Below are positions 28,809-38,719 of a stretch of 64,000 nt of DNA, one piece after another. The notes beneath the pieces were generated by a model that worked only from the letters and a program-made list of their open reading frames with translations, was not told the origin of the DNA and ran no database searches. The position numbers and the translations under genes were made by a program. Position 1 is the stretch's first letter; every line of letters starts with the position of its first letter. Source of the DNA: Terribacillus sp. DMT04 (GTDB lineage: Bacteria; Bacillota; Bacilli; Bacillales; Amphibacillaceae); NCBI RefSeq assembly GCF_019056395.1, contig NZ_CP077639.1, forward strand, positions 2,606,001 to 2,670,000. Direction: 5' to 3'.

Positions 28809-30103
28809 TATTGTACTCCTTTGATGTCATTATTGTAGGGTAACTCTGTTTGATCCTTAGTTTCAGATTTAATTTGAGATTTTGGTTTTTCTTTACTAGC
28901 ACTCATTATGTATACAACCAACAAAAAATGGACCAGAATAGAGATGTTAGTAAAGGAATTTAAGAAAATGGGTTCAGTTATACCTCTTGAAACAAAAATT
29001 AATACTAATCCAAGCGATAGACCATTTGTTTTCTTAAAATAGATACATCCAGCTATAATAATTACTAATAAATATATTGATAAACCTATCAAACCTACTA
29101 TACCAGAGTCACCGAGAGTTTGATAAAATTGACTATGAGCATGTGCAGGAGTCCATCCATAAGTATTAAGAAATCTCTGTTGCATATCACTCCCCCAAAG
29201 AGATAAGCCATAACCAAAAATCTTATTTAAATTTGCATATTCGAGAGTATAGTTCCACACAACGTCTCTTCCAGTGAACTCGTATAACCGATTTGTAATT
29301 ACATAATCAACAATTTTTGAAGGTATCCTAGTTAAATAAAGTATAAGCAACAGAAACCCAGTAGTAAAACTAAATATAGAAAAATACATAAGTATTATTC
29401 TCTTCCTAATATTCTTTTTAACAAAATAAAACAACTTTAGAACGACTAAAAAGGCGATCATCAACCAAGCAGTTTTCGATTGAGTTAAGAATAATGCAAG
29501 TAAACAAATTGACAGGTTTATAATCTTCGTCCTCTTTGCTATATTGGATGAGAAAAATTCCATTAAAAAGTATACGGAGAGTATCACTCCTAAGGTATTG
29601 GCATGGTTTGTTAATCCATTTAATCTCATTTCTAACCCTAAATAGCTCTGATCATATGAAGTTTGTGCCACAAGATTTCTTGCAATAATAAAGAATATAA
29701 GGCCACTATATAAATAAAAGCGTCCAATTATAATAAAGTAATTTTCTATTACTACTCGACTCGGCTTTTTTATAAAGGTGATTAATAAAAAGATAACAAT
29801 TAATCCTACGAGTGAATAATTAGAAGATGGTACATAACCAAAGAACCCTGCCAGAACCATGGGCAAAAATAAACATATCAATCCTATAAACAGGATACTT
29901 TCTGTTTTAGACAAGTTTTTAATCTGATTAAAAACTAATAAGCCAAGTACCATTATTCCTATAAGTGTAAACCTTAATAACAACAATAACGCACTACTCA
30001 TAGAATCATTTATAAATGATGGTCTAGTCAATCGATTTGTCAAATACTCTATCAAAGGTATACAACCAAAAACACAAAGCAGCACCTTCCAATATCTCTC
30101 CAT
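28805..30103 (-). CDS. Wzy-type polysaccharide polymerase (O-antigen ligase fold)
   Basis: The 432-residue protein has about 11-12 membrane helices and a large outer loop containing the Wzy_C signature HAHSQFYQTLGDSGIVG near residue 340. Wzy proteins join lipid-linked repeat units on the outer face. The start is probably ATG 30103, with AGAGGTG 11 bases upstream; GTG 30112 is too close to that site. It follows a 200-base gap with an inverted repeat but is otherwise in line with the operon. Confidence 0.85.
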   Translation of the reverse strand: MERYWKVLLCVFGCIPLIEYLTNRLTRPSFINDSMSSALLLLLRFTLIGIMVLGLLVFNQIKNLSKTESILFIGLICLFLPMVLAGFFGYVPSSNYSLVGLIVIFLLITFIKKPSRVVIENYFIIIGRFYLYSGLIFFIIARNLVAQTSYDQSYLGLEMRLNGLTNHANTLGVILSVYFLMEFFSSNIAKRTKIINLSICLLALFLTQSKTAWLMIAFLVVLKLFYFVKKNIRKRIILMYFSIFSFTTGFLLLILYLTRIPSKIVDYVITNRLYEFTGRDVVWNYTLEYANLNKIFGYGLSLWGSDMQQRFLNTYGWTPAHAHSQFYQTLGDSGIVGLIGLSIYLLVIIIAGCIYFKKTNGLSLGLVLIFVSRGITEPIFLNSFTNISILVHFLLVVYIMSASKEKPKSQIKSETKDQTELPYNNDIKGVQY

Positions 30104-30224
30104 ATTATTCACATCACCTCTTAATAAGATTATATACTATATGCGTAATACTTAAATATCTATATTTTCTCTTAGTGATAGAGAAATCATGTTTAACAGC
30201 CATAAGCCCGATTAACTATATAAA

Positions 30225-30264
30225 CAACCAATTACCGAATCGAGCTAACTGCGATAATTGGTTG
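30225..30264 (-). other. Inverted repeat inside the operon
   Basis: CAACCAATTA and TAATTGGTTG (10 bp, 20-base loop) lie in the 200-base gap between the FrhB-like gene and the polymerase. There is no T run on the minus strand, so this may be a processing or attenuation hairpin. Confidence 0.45.
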
Positions 30265-30315
30265 GCAAGTTTTCATTATAAATGTTTAATCTCTTTAATA
30301 AACATCATTAGATGC

Positions 30316-31716
30316 TTAATGTAAAAGTATTCTTTTGATTTTTCTAATAGCTTTCAGATGTATCGGTGTTTCTGTGACACGCTTATACTTTTTTATAATA
30401 GGTTCCATATAATCTATAAAGTAAGTAAAATCATTATTTTCTTCTGCAAATCTGTATGCACTAAAACTATTTAAAGATATTTCTTGTCTTAGTTTGTATA
30501 TTCTTTTTCTCTTTCTTGTAATTTCATTTGAGGGCATTACTCTCTTTTTAGGTCTCCATTCTCCTTTCTTATCTTTTAAGTACATTCTATAAGCTAGACC
30601 TTCTCTTCTATGCCTAAAACCACTTTGTTGAGATTTATATACATCATCGGAAGATATTTCTTGAATAAAAATCTTATTGCTATTATAACTTTCTTGTAGA
30701 ATACTGTTTATAATTGGATGTCTAACTACTATTACGTTTGTTCCTAAGCTATCGGACTTGTATTCAGGCAACCATGCGTCACCGACAGTAACATCAGCAG
30801 TTTCTGCTACTATGTCATCACAAAACTCACAGGCATTAAATCTAAAATATCCTTGCCCCCAATTAGTTGTATACAAATCTCTAGTAGGACCCGATTCAAC
30901 ATTACCGTTTTTACCATATGCAGTAACACTGTACTCATTGGCAGGTTTATCTTCTACTTTTGTTCTGAAGTCAATTGTTTGTAGATCCTTAGGATCGATT
31001 CCTAACTGCCATCCAATTGACTTCGCAAACATGTCACTTTTAAGATGTCCGCATACTAATCCAATGCAGTACTTTATTCTTTCATTGATAATAGGATCTT
31101 TCTTGGCTAATAACCTTATTCCTTTAATAAAACACGGAATGCCAATTAAAGCGAAACTTCCTTCATTCTGTCTTACTAATTGTAAGACCTCTGATAACTC
31201 TACTGGATAATATTTTGATTTTGCTCCATCTTTAAGCTGTTCCAAATCATAAGAAATATCATATTTAAATATCTTTTTATTATCGGAGTCAGTTTCTTTG
31301 ACATGTATAATACCATCAACTTCTCCGGATTCTAGTAACTTATAGGCTATCCAATTGCCCATCCCACCAGAAGATCCTTGTCTCCTAAAATTTTGTTCAT
31401 TTACGTAACCCGCATAGTTTTTTATTGTAAAACCTGTATATTCATTAAACTTGGATTTATACTTTTCAAAGAGCTGCTGACCTATGTCTGTCTCATTTTC
31501 TACTCTATCTGAGAAAGGACACAGGTCCATTGGGTTATATTCTGTGTCATTATTTTCAGTCCGCCAATCCTCTTTCATAACTGGTATAAATCTTCCATCC
31601 TCATTCATTTTCATCTTAAATGGGGAATCAGTAGATGAAGCACATATTCCACAGCCAGTACAATAATCATTTGATATAATTTTTTCCTTTAATTCAATAA
31701 TGTCATTTAATGACAT
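30316..31716 (-). CDS. FrhB-like Fe-S protein (coenzyme F420 hydrogenase beta-subunit family)
   Basis: The 466-residue protein has an N-terminal ferredoxin-like CTGCGIC motif near 19-25, further Cys in LCPF (about 66), and a CEFC motif near 290. The central region matches the FrhB_FdhB family. In exopolysaccharide clusters such proteins are often found next to pyruvyl transferases; a flavin- or ferredoxin-linked redox step on a sugar or pyruvate group is a reasonable guess, but the reaction is not established. GGGGGTTATAAT precedes ATG 31716. It sits between the flippase and the polymerase. Confidence 0.82.
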   Translation of the reverse strand: MSLNDIIELKEKIISNDYCTGCGICASSTDSPFKMKMNEDGRFIPVMKEDWRTENNDTEYNPMDLCPFSDRVENETDIGQQLFEKYKSKFNEYTGFTIKNYAGYVNEQNFRRQGSSGGMGNWIAYKLLESGEVDGIIHVKETDSDNKKIFKYDISYDLEQLKDGAKSKYYPVELSEVLQLVRQNEGSFALIGIPCFIKGIRLLAKKDPIINERIKYCIGLVCGHLKSDMFAKSIGWQLGIDPKDLQTIDFRTKVEDKPANEYSVTAYGKNGNVESGPTRDLYTTNWGQGYFRFNACEFCDDIVAETADVTVGDAWLPEYKSDSLGTNVIVVRHPIINSILQESYNSNKIFIQEISSDDVYKSQQSGFRHRREGLAYRMYLKDKKGEWRPKKRVMPSNEITRKRKRIYKLRQEISLNSFSAYRFAEENNDFTYFIDYMEPIIKKYKRVTETPIHLKAIRKIKRILLH

Positions 31717-31745
31717 ATTATAACCCCCATATCATATTTCTTCCA

Positions 31746-33269
31746 TTATCTTCTCATCATAAATGAGATAAATAGATTCTTTTCATTTTTATTTAACCCA
31801 ACCAACCATCCAAGAGCGACAAATAGAACACAGTAAATAAAAGTATTTATCAACAGACCTTGAATTGCTTCAAATTGTGGGAGGCTGTACCTAATTAATC
31901 CAACTATTAAACTGGATCCTAGTACGGGAAATGATAAGGATAATATATTTTTCCAAAAAGAAAAAATATCCAGTTTTAATTTCATCTTATAATACAAGTT
32001 CATCATCAACACGTTACCTAAAAAAAGTGATGCACTTGTGCCAATAGCCGCACCTATACCACCATAGCTTTTAACCAAAGGTATTGATATACATACATTA
32101 ACAATTCCAATTATTAATAGAGTGATAGAACGGAATTTTTGTAGATTTTTTGCCCACAGCATTGATAACCCCGTATTTTGTATAAGTGGTATAGTTAAAG
32201 GAATCATTATAATTAAAACTATATAATAAGCATCATTAAAGTTAGAACCAGCCCATAGCTCTATAAAGTTAGAACCACTTATTAAAAAACCTCCCATAAT
32301 AAATGATATTACTATGTATTGTAGTCTTCCATACTTTATCATTAAAGCCGTTAAGTCTTTGGGTGTGGCATTATTAGCAACCATTATGGAAACCTTTGGC
32401 AAGAACAGACTACTAATAGATGTAGAAAACTGGATATATATATTAATGAATTGCATAGCAATTGCATAAATAGCAACAATTGATGTACTTGATAAAATGC
32501 CTAATATAACTTGATTGGTTTTCCAATTAATTTGATCTACCACTACTCCTAAGAAAATAAAAAAGGAATATACTAGTATCTCTCTAAAAAGTGACACTTC
32601 TATACTTTTAAATTTTAATTTTACATTTAAAATTTTAAAGCAATAAATCATCATTATTGATAAGCATATTATATTGATAGTTGTAGTAACGATTACTAGC
32701 ATTATAGAATTATAACCGATCATTAATAGAGGGATTGTTATTAAAGGCATTGCAATTATCCTAACTAAGGATATAAATTTATCCAAGATAAATTTTTCAT
32801 AAGCCCTAACCAAAGAATTAAAGATCGAAAGAGGGAATGAAAAGGCGAAATTAATAGTAAGTATAATAATCATAATTTTCGCTTTATCCAATTCAGCAAC
32901 CGTTAAACCTTTATTGAAAATATAATCAACGTTTTGATACAACAATATACCAGCAACTAGAGTGACCATACCTATTACTGTGTATATTTTGAAAAACAAG
33001 CCGTTAAGCTGCGCTTCTAAGCTATTATTTCCAAGGGCTCTATTGCGCGCTGTATACCTAACAATCGAATTTCCTAAACCGAAATCCATTACACTAAAGT
33101 ATGCCGCTAATGACCCAATCAATGAGTATAGTCCATATTCTGATTGACCAAGCGTATTTATAAGGAGAGGCGTATAAAATAATGCAATTATTATAGAGAC
33201 TATAACAGTAGTGTAGGAGAGCACTGCCCCTATTTTAAATTGATTCAATTGATTCAACTTCCTTTTCAT
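31746..33269 (-). CDS. Wzx-type polysaccharide flippase
   Basis: This 507-residue protein has about 14 membrane helices and belongs to the polysaccharide transporter (MATE/MOP) superfamily. It is expected to flip undecaprenyl-linked repeat units to the outer face. MDFGLGNSIVRYTARN near residue 60 is a typical N-terminal signature. Its start overlaps the stop of the pyruvyl transferase by 4 bases. Together with the Wzy gene it marks the operon as a Wzx/Wzy-dependent pathway. Confidence 0.9.
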   Translation of the reverse strand: MKRKLNQLNQFKIGAVLSYTTVIVSIIIALFYTPLLINTLGQSEYGLYSLIGSLAAYFSVMDFGLGNSIVRYTARNRALGNNSLEAQLNGLFFKIYTVIGMVTLVAGILLYQNVDYIFNKGLTVAELDKAKIMIIILTINFAFSFPLSIFNSLVRAYEKFILDKFISLVRIIAMPLITIPLLMIGYNSIMLVIVTTTINIICLSIMMIYCFKILNVKLKFKSIEVSLFREILVYSFFIFLGVVVDQINWKTNQVILGILSSTSIVAIYAIAMQFINIYIQFSTSISSLFLPKVSIMVANNATPKDLTALMIKYGRLQYIVISFIMGGFLISGSNFIELWAGSNFNDAYYIVLIIMIPLTIPLIQNTGLSMLWAKNLQKFRSITLLIIGIVNVCISIPLVKSYGGIGAAIGTSASLFLGNVLMMNLYYKMKLKLDIFSFWKNILSLSFPVLGSSLIVGLIRYSLPQFEAIQGLLINTFIYCVLFVALGWLVGLNKNEKNLFISFMMRR

Positions 33270-34396
33270 GGCAATGAATTTCCCAAGAATTCCAATGCCT
33301 TTTGTTTCTCTTCTTCTAAAGTAACTTTAATATCCGAATAATTCATTTCAAAAATATGTTCTTCCTTACAATTAGCAGCCATTCGAGACCTTAGACTAAA
33401 TTTTGTCAATAGTGTTTCAATCCGTGAATTCATGGAATTAGTACTTCCACTATTCCTCTCGTATACAATAAAAGGACTCTCAAGTATAATTGAGAATACA
33501 CAACCATGGAACGAATCTGTAACCACTAAAGTCGCGTCATTAATCAGGTTTATAAATTCACTTGGGCTTTGGATATAACTCTCTCTATCATTCAAATCTG
33601 CTAGATTATATATTTTCAAGTTATGTTTTTTACTCAATTTCTTTAGATGCTCTTTAACACTTTTATTCTTTTCTCCTAAAAAATAGGTTAGAATATATCG
33701 CCCTTTTGGTTTATTTGAAGGAGAACTTGATATATTTATCCACTCCTGCTTAGACAACATAAGAGTTGGATCGATCAAAACAGTAGCTTCTCTACCCGTT
33801 AACTCTTTGATAATTTTTGCTCCTGCTTCTTCTCTTACTGATAAAGCAGAAAAATCTGCGAGCCATTTAGTATACAATCCTGAATATTCAACTGGTATAT
33901 TGGATATCCCAAAGCTGGCTGCGTAGGATACTCTCTTTTGGGCTGGAGCAAAAGTAAGAAAGTCAATTGACGATCCACTTCTGTAATTAGGATTCCATAC
34001 TTGATCACTTCCTACAACAAAACAGTCGAACTCTCCTAATTTTTCATGATACGATTCTTCACTAATTGTATATTGTGATTCTCTTATATATTTGTTTGTA
34101 AAACTCTTAAAGTTAGTCTCTTTTTGTTGGCTATATTTACTTTTCTTTTTTTTATAAACATAATTATATTTCAACTTATTATTAATCTTACCTGCTACTC
34201 TTCTTATGGTTAGTTTCTTCAGTTTACTGCTCAACGATTCCGTTTGGTTGCCGATAACTTCCTTTTTCTTTTGGGAATTTACTATGGTCTCAGGAAAATA
34301 TCCAAGTGATTTTAACACTTCTTGGGAAGCATAGTTTTGTAATCTATTTCCGTAATTTTTATAATCGTTAATGGTTATTATCCCTATCTTTTTCAC
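33266..34396 (-). CDS. Polysaccharide pyruvyl transferase family protein
   Basis: The 376-residue protein matches the CsaB/WcaK pyruvyl transferase family, which adds a pyruvate ketal from phosphoenolpyruvate to a sugar. The N-terminal GIITINDYKNYGNRLQNYA, the FVVGSDQVWNPNY block near 130 and TDSFHGCVFSIIL near 295 are family features. It overlaps the flippase by 4 bases. A pyruvylated, acidic exopolysaccharide is therefore likely. The adjacent Fe-S protein is a common partner. Confidence 0.88.
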   Translation of the reverse strand: MKKIGIITINDYKNYGNRLQNYASQEVLKSLGYFPETIVNSQKKKEVIGNQTESLSSKLKKLTIRRVAGKINNKLKYNYVYKKKKSKYSQQKETNFKSFTNKYIRESQYTISEESYHEKLGEFDCFVVGSDQVWNPNYRSGSSIDFLTFAPAQKRVSYAASFGISNIPVEYSGLYTKWLADFSALSVREEAGAKIIKELTGREATVLIDPTLMLSKQEWINISSSPSNKPKGRYILTYFLGEKNKSVKEHLKKLSKKHNLKIYNLADLNDRESYIQSPSEFINLINDATLVVTDSFHGCVFSIILESPFIVYERNSGSTNSMNSRIETLLTKFSLRSRMAANCKEEHIFEMNYSDIKVTLEEEKQKALEFLGNSLP

Positions 34397-34406
34397 AACA
34401 TCACCT

Positions 34407-35423
34407 TCACTTATTAATAAGTTTTTTTACATAATTTTTGAATCTAAAAGCAATCACAATTAGAAAAAATATCCTAAGCTTTAACATGGAAACTATACAT
34501 TTTTTAAATATCCCTTTTAAGTCACTAATAGAAATTTCTTTAAGGGAATTTACTATACTAACTTCACTTGCAATCTCAGATACGGCTTTCCTCTGGAAAA
34601 TAATATTCGAATTATTATCTCTGTGAAAAACATTCTCTAATCCAATAAATAGCGTCTTTATCCAATCATTCTTAATTAAATCTTTATTATTTTTTAAAAT
34701 GCCCCAAGAATTAAATAATAATTCCAGTTCTGTTGTTTCTTTTAATCTAAATTTAAACCTGTCAGAACTAAAAGCATTCTGTGCAGAATCAAATCTATTG
34801 ATATGATAGTAATAAATTTGATTATTAACGTAAACCTTTTCCAAATCATTGTAGATTTGTTTATTAAATAAGGAGTCCTCTCCTAAAGTTCTAGTACTAA
34901 ACCTTACTTTTTTTTCTTCAATATAACTTCGTTTATACAACTTATTCCAAAGTACGTGCATATTATGATTTACAAACAGCGTAGGAAACACTTCTCTAAA
35001 ATCATTGCTAGAATTATAGTATTTTGTGTAATGTGTGAGGTCTTTAGATATGTCCGTAAACACCTCTTTATTTCCAAATAAAACCATATTAACGTTGTAT
35101 TCTTCTGCCAGTCTAATATTCTCTGACAATAAATCCTTGTCCACATAATCATCTGCATCACAAAAGTAAATATACTTTCCTCTAGCTATCTTTAATCCGC
35201 TATTTCTCGCAATACCTACTCCTTGGTTTGTTTGATTTATTAATTTAATTCTATTATCTTCTAATTTGAATCTTTCACATATCTTCAAACTACCATCGTT
35301 AGACCCATCGTTAATTAGAATTAGTTCGAAATCATTGTATGTTTGATTTAAAATTGATTTAATACATTTTTCTAAATAGTCTTCTACATTATATACTGGA
35401 ATTATAATACTTACTTGAGTCAT
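34407..35423 (-). CDS. Family 2 glycosyltransferase
   Basis: A 338-residue GT-A fold enzyme with VSIIIPVYNVEDYLEKCI at the N-terminus, NDGSNDGS near 38 and the metal-binding FCDADDY near 90. The C-terminal 130 residues form a helical extension. It adds one sugar to the growing lipid-linked unit. The start overlaps the stop of the GT4 gene by 4 bases, with AGGTGAAAATTCG before the ATG. Confidence 0.92.
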   Translation of the reverse strand: MTQVSIIIPVYNVEDYLEKCIKSILNQTYNDFELILINDGSNDGSLKICERFKLEDNRIKLINQTNQGVGIARNSGLKIARGKYIYFCDADDYVDKDLLSENIRLAEEYNVNMVLFGNKEVFTDISKDLTHYTKYYNSSNDFREVFPTLFVNHNMHVLWNKLYKRSYIEEKKVRFSTRTLGEDSLFNKQIYNDLEKVYVNNQIYYYHINRFDSAQNAFSSDRFKFRLKETTELELLFNSWGILKNNKDLIKNDWIKTLFIGLENVFHRDNNSNIIFQRKAVSEIASEVSIVNSLKEISISDLKGIFKKCIVSMLKLRIFFLIVIAFRFKNYVKKLINK

Positions 35424-36553
35424 CGAATTTTCACCTCAGTACTTATGACTGATATCCAGCTTTTAAGGATACTATCTAATTTAAAATCTTGGGACCTCTT
35501 ATAACTTAAATCACTAAACAATTTTCTCTTTTCAGCATCATTCATTAACTTGTTCAACTCTTCAGTAAATATTTTTATGTTGTTCTTCTCAATGATTATC
35601 CCGTGTTCTCCAGCATTTAGTATCTCATCCGGCCCTCGGTTTTCGAAGCTTATAACTGGAAGTCCATAAGACATTGCTTCTGTAATAACAAGTCCAAAAC
35701 CTTCCCAGCGTGATGTTGATATAAAAACTGAACCTGACAAGAAAAAGTCTTCAAGTTGTTTATCTTTAAGACTTCCTAAAAGTAATACTTTTTTAGTTAG
35801 ATTTCTTTTTATAATAAGATTATTAATTTTATTTCTATCCAATCCATCTCCAGCAATTAACACTCGCCAACCAGGTTTTAGACCCCCAGCTATATCTAAT
35901 AGATAATCAATACCTTTTTGATTCATAGCTAACCTTCCAGCAAATAGTATATTTTCTTGTGTTAAAGAGGAGCGCTTTGTTGGTGATAGTGTAAGTGGAT
36001 TATATATGTAGTGAGTATTGTCATTGTATTTTTTAAACTTATCTTTATCCTTCTTGGTCAAACAAACTACAGTGTCTGCTTGCATTAAGCCTCTTTCAAA
36101 ATCTTCTCGAATATGGTTATAGTAATTATTTAAGTAAATATCAAACTCATTATGTTGCCATGCTATTATGCTTATGGAAGGTAATCTACTCTTGATATGT
36201 GGGATTAACGCAGTTAGGTTTCCTTGGCATAAAATTAAACGATCAAAAGAGTTTTCCATCAGATATTGCACCAAATCATCGGTTTGTTCTTTGTAAATAG
36301 TATATGCTTTTAGATTACTATTTAAGTTTATAGCTTTATGTATCTTTGTTTTAAATTTTCTCATTAAACTCCGCTTATGAATAACTTTATTGACATTGAC
36401 CTTGTTATCAATTTCATAATTAAATTCATTAATACCCGAGAAATCTACAATTGAAATCTCGTTATTTTCTTCTGCTAGAGCGTTGGCAAGTATTGTAGCA
36501 ACTCTCTCTACTCCGCCCAACTTAAAGCCTTCATTTACAATACAAATTTTCAT
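35420..36553 (-). CDS. Family 4 glycosyltransferase
   Basis: A 377-residue GT-B fold retaining enzyme. LGGVERVATILANAL near residue 12 is the acceptor-domain glycine loop. EGFGLVITEAMSYGLPVISFE near 283 holds the E-x7-E nucleotide-sugar motif. ILFAGRLAMNQKGIDYLLD is also typical. It is one of four sugar transferases in the operon after the priming step. AAAGGTG precedes ATG 36553. Confidence 0.92.
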   Translation of the reverse strand: MKICIVNEGFKLGGVERVATILANALAEENNEISIVDFSGINEFNYEIDNKVNVNKVIHKRSLMRKFKTKIHKAINLNSNLKAYTIYKEQTDDLVQYLMENSFDRLILCQGNLTALIPHIKSRLPSISIIAWQHNEFDIYLNNYYNHIREDFERGLMQADTVVCLTKKDKDKFKKYNDNTHYIYNPLTLSPTKRSSLTQENILFAGRLAMNQKGIDYLLDIAGGLKPGWRVLIAGDGLDRNKINNLIIKRNLTKKVLLLGSLKDKQLEDFFLSGSVFISTSRWEGFGLVITEAMSYGLPVISFENRGPDEILNAGEHGIIIEKNNIKIFTEELNKLMNDAEKRKLFSDLSYKRSQDFKLDSILKSWISVISTEVKIR

Positions 36554-36568
36554 CTAAGAACACCTTTT

Positions 36569-37477
36569 CTAAGCTTTCGATCGCTTACTTGATAGGTACA
36601 CAAAAGTTCTCCTCGGCAAGTATAAGGATATGCGTCTTACTAACATGGATTTATTTTTAGTTTTAACTTTATTAAAATAGGTAATAAATAAGTGACGGTA
36701 TTCATAAAAGAATTTGTTTTTACCTTCTAGCTTTAGAGTATCTCTACACATAGAATAATAAAACTTAGATAAGTGAATATCACTAACAATATCTCTGTGC
36801 TTTCTAATAAAGTATTGTGTCGCTTGGTGTTTCATCGATTTACTCATTCTATTATCTAAATCCTCATGCAGGATTACTGAGGGATGTTGGTCAATAGATA
36901 ACTTATACTTTTTGCTAAATCTAATCGCTAAATCCCAATCTTGGTGTTTATGTTGGTCACTATCAAACATTACTTCCTTAAAGCTATCTAGACGCATAAC
37001 AATTGTAGATGTTCGAATATCTCCAGTGTCAGAAAATATATACTCTGCAACATTCATATTAGGTTGAAGTAAGGGGATTATTCTATCCTTGTAGGAAATA
37101 CCGTCTGATATAGTATAACTACCAAAAACTCCCCCAGATTCTTCGTATTCTATAACTTCAATAGCGTTTTGCAAATGGTTTAATTTCCATTCATCATCAC
37201 TATCAAGAAATGCTACATAATCACTTGTAAGTAGTTCTGCCCCTTGATTTCTAGCCTTCGCTCCTCCAACAGACTTTGAATTCTTTACATATTTGACACG
37301 TTGGTCGTTTCTTATGAAACCTTCAACTACCGAAGATGTGTTATCTTCTGAACCATCATCAACTATCACTATTTGAGATACTTCCGATCTAGTAACCTGA
37401 GCAAATACACTTTCTAAAGCTCTTCCAATTGTCTCCGCCCTATTCTTAGTGGGTATCACTACTCCAACAGTTGCCAT
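36569..37477 (-). CDS. Family 2 glycosyltransferase
   Basis: A 302-residue GT2 enzyme: VGVVIPTKNRAETIGRALESV at the N-terminus, VDDGSEDNT near 40 and the DSDDEW metal motif near 92. QDWDLAIRF near 183 resembles the acceptor/base region of this family. It is separated from its operon neighbours by only 10-15 bases. The donor sugar is not predictable. Confidence 0.9.
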   Translation of the reverse strand: MATVGVVIPTKNRAETIGRALESVFAQVTRSEVSQIVIVDDGSEDNTSSVVEGFIRNDQRVKYVKNSKSVGGAKARNQGAELLTSDYVAFLDSDDEWKLNHLQNAIEVIEYEESGGVFGSYTISDGISYKDRIIPLLQPNMNVAEYIFSDTGDIRTSTIVMRLDSFKEVMFDSDQHKHQDWDLAIRFSKKYKLSIDQHPSVILHEDLDNRMSKSMKHQATQYFIRKHRDIVSDIHLSKFYYSMCRDTLKLEGKNKFFYEYRHLFITYFNKVKTKNKSMLVRRISLYLPRRTFVYLSSKRSKA

Positions 37478-37487
37478 TTTTTCAGCA

Positions 37488-38222
37488 CTACCTTCTTAGT
37501 ATTTTCTTTATATTTCTAACTACTTTCGGTCCCATTACTTTATTGGTTAAAATTACAATTTTTGTTAATAATTTGTCTTTGTTTGATTTCCAAGAGGCAT
37601 CAAAATGGTGAATAGCATATGTATTTAAGCTAGTCTCTAATTCTTTTGTGGCCCAATTTTTTGGGCTAAAGTAATCACTAGAATAAATCGCGACATTCTC
37701 ATTACTTTGATTTGAATTTTTATAAAAATCAATGCTATGCTTTTTACTTAGGATGTTAGACAAGATTTTGGTGTTTGGCACTTTGAAAGTTGCTACTTCC
37801 TGTATATCGATGTCCTCATAAAAATCAAGGAATTCATTTAATATTTCTTGGTTCTTTTCTGCCCCAATAATTGCCGTAGATACAAGTAATTCATCTTTAC
37901 TTATTCCCTTTTCGAAGCAGGTGAAAAAACTATTATCCAAAAAATCGTCTAATGATCTTAATACTTCCATATCAGTATCAAGATAAACACCACCATATTT
38001 CTTAAGTACGTCTATTCTTACATAGTCCGCGACAAACGCCCATCTACCACGCTCATATTGCAACTTGACGAAATTTGATTTGTTCAGATTATAATTAGTC
38101 TCATTCCATTCGATTATTTCATAATCTGGTAAGTTTCTTTCCCAAGAATTTATGCAATTTAGTAGTACTTCAGGCTTCGCTTTTCCACCAAACCAACAAT
38201 AATGTATTTTTTTTGGGATCAT
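37488..38222 (-). CDS. GT32-type glycosyltransferase (capsular polysaccharide synthesis)
   Basis: This 244-residue protein starts IPKKIHYCWFGG, a signature of the GT32/Gly_transf_sug family. It carries the DXD motif in GGVYLDTDMEVL near residue 78. VADYVRIDVLKKYGG is also conserved. Such enzymes transfer hexoses in capsule and lipopolysaccharide pathways. AAGGAG precedes ATG 38222. It lies just downstream of the PssD/PssE pair. Confidence 0.9.
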   Translation of the reverse strand: MIPKKIHYCWFGGKAKPEVLLNCINSWERNLPDYEIIEWNETNYNLNKSNFVKLQYERGRWAFVADYVRIDVLKKYGGVYLDTDMEVLRSLDDFLDNSFFTCFEKGISKDELLVSTAIIGAEKNQEILNEFLDFYEDIDIQEVATFKVPNTKILSNILSKKHSIDFYKNSNQSNENVAIYSSDYFSPKNWATKELETSLNTYAIHHFDASWKSNKDKLLTKIVILTNKVMGPKVVRNIKKILRR

Positions 38223-38233
38223 ATTTTTGCTCC

Positions 38234-38719
38234 TTAGATATAAAGCTTTTCAACTATTTTTTCTAAGCCATCATTAAATTTTGTATTATTACTAGTAAAG
38301 TCAAAGTTGTCCAAAGGTGCATTGTAAATTGCTGCATTAAGTTCTTTCAAATTTCTAATCCAAATTATATTTTCTGACTTATGACTAAGAAAATCACAAA
38401 ATTCTACTTGATGATCATTCACATGTTCATTGTGTTTCTTTTCTCTAGGTACAACTAATGGTATTTTTCCATGTTGAAGAGCGAGCATAATACTAGCAGG
38501 CCCGCCATGCGTTATCACAATATTTGCTTCTGCAGCTCTGTTATTCATTTCTTCATAACTCAGTAACTTCTTATAAGAACAATGCTGCGGGATATACGTA
38601 CTATACCCTGTTTGGATGAAGATATCTTCTTTAATAGCTTTATTTCCCTTTAGAGAATCTATCTCTTTAATCAATCTATCAAAAGGTTGCTCATGTGTTC
38701 CTACTGTAACAAAAATCAT
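38234..38719 (-). CDS. PssE-like glycosyltransferase subunit (Alg13 homologue)
   Basis: The 161-residue protein matches the C-terminal, nucleotide-sugar-binding half of GT28 enzymes (Alg13, PssE, EpsF): VTVGTHEQPFDRLI at the N-terminus and ITHGGPASIM near 93. It works as a complex with the adjacent PssD-like subunit, which supplies the membrane-associated acceptor half. The ATG overlaps the PssD stop (TAATG). Together they usually add the second sugar to the lipid-linked unit. Confidence 0.9.
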   Translation of the reverse strand: MIFVTVGTHEQPFDRLIKEIDSLKGNKAIKEDIFIQTGYSTYIPQHCSYKKLLSYEEMNNRAAEANIVITHGGPASIMLALQHGKIPLVVPREKKHNEHVNDHQVEFCDFLSHKSENIIWIRNLKELNAAIYNAPLDNFDFTSNNTKFNDGLEKIVEKLYI

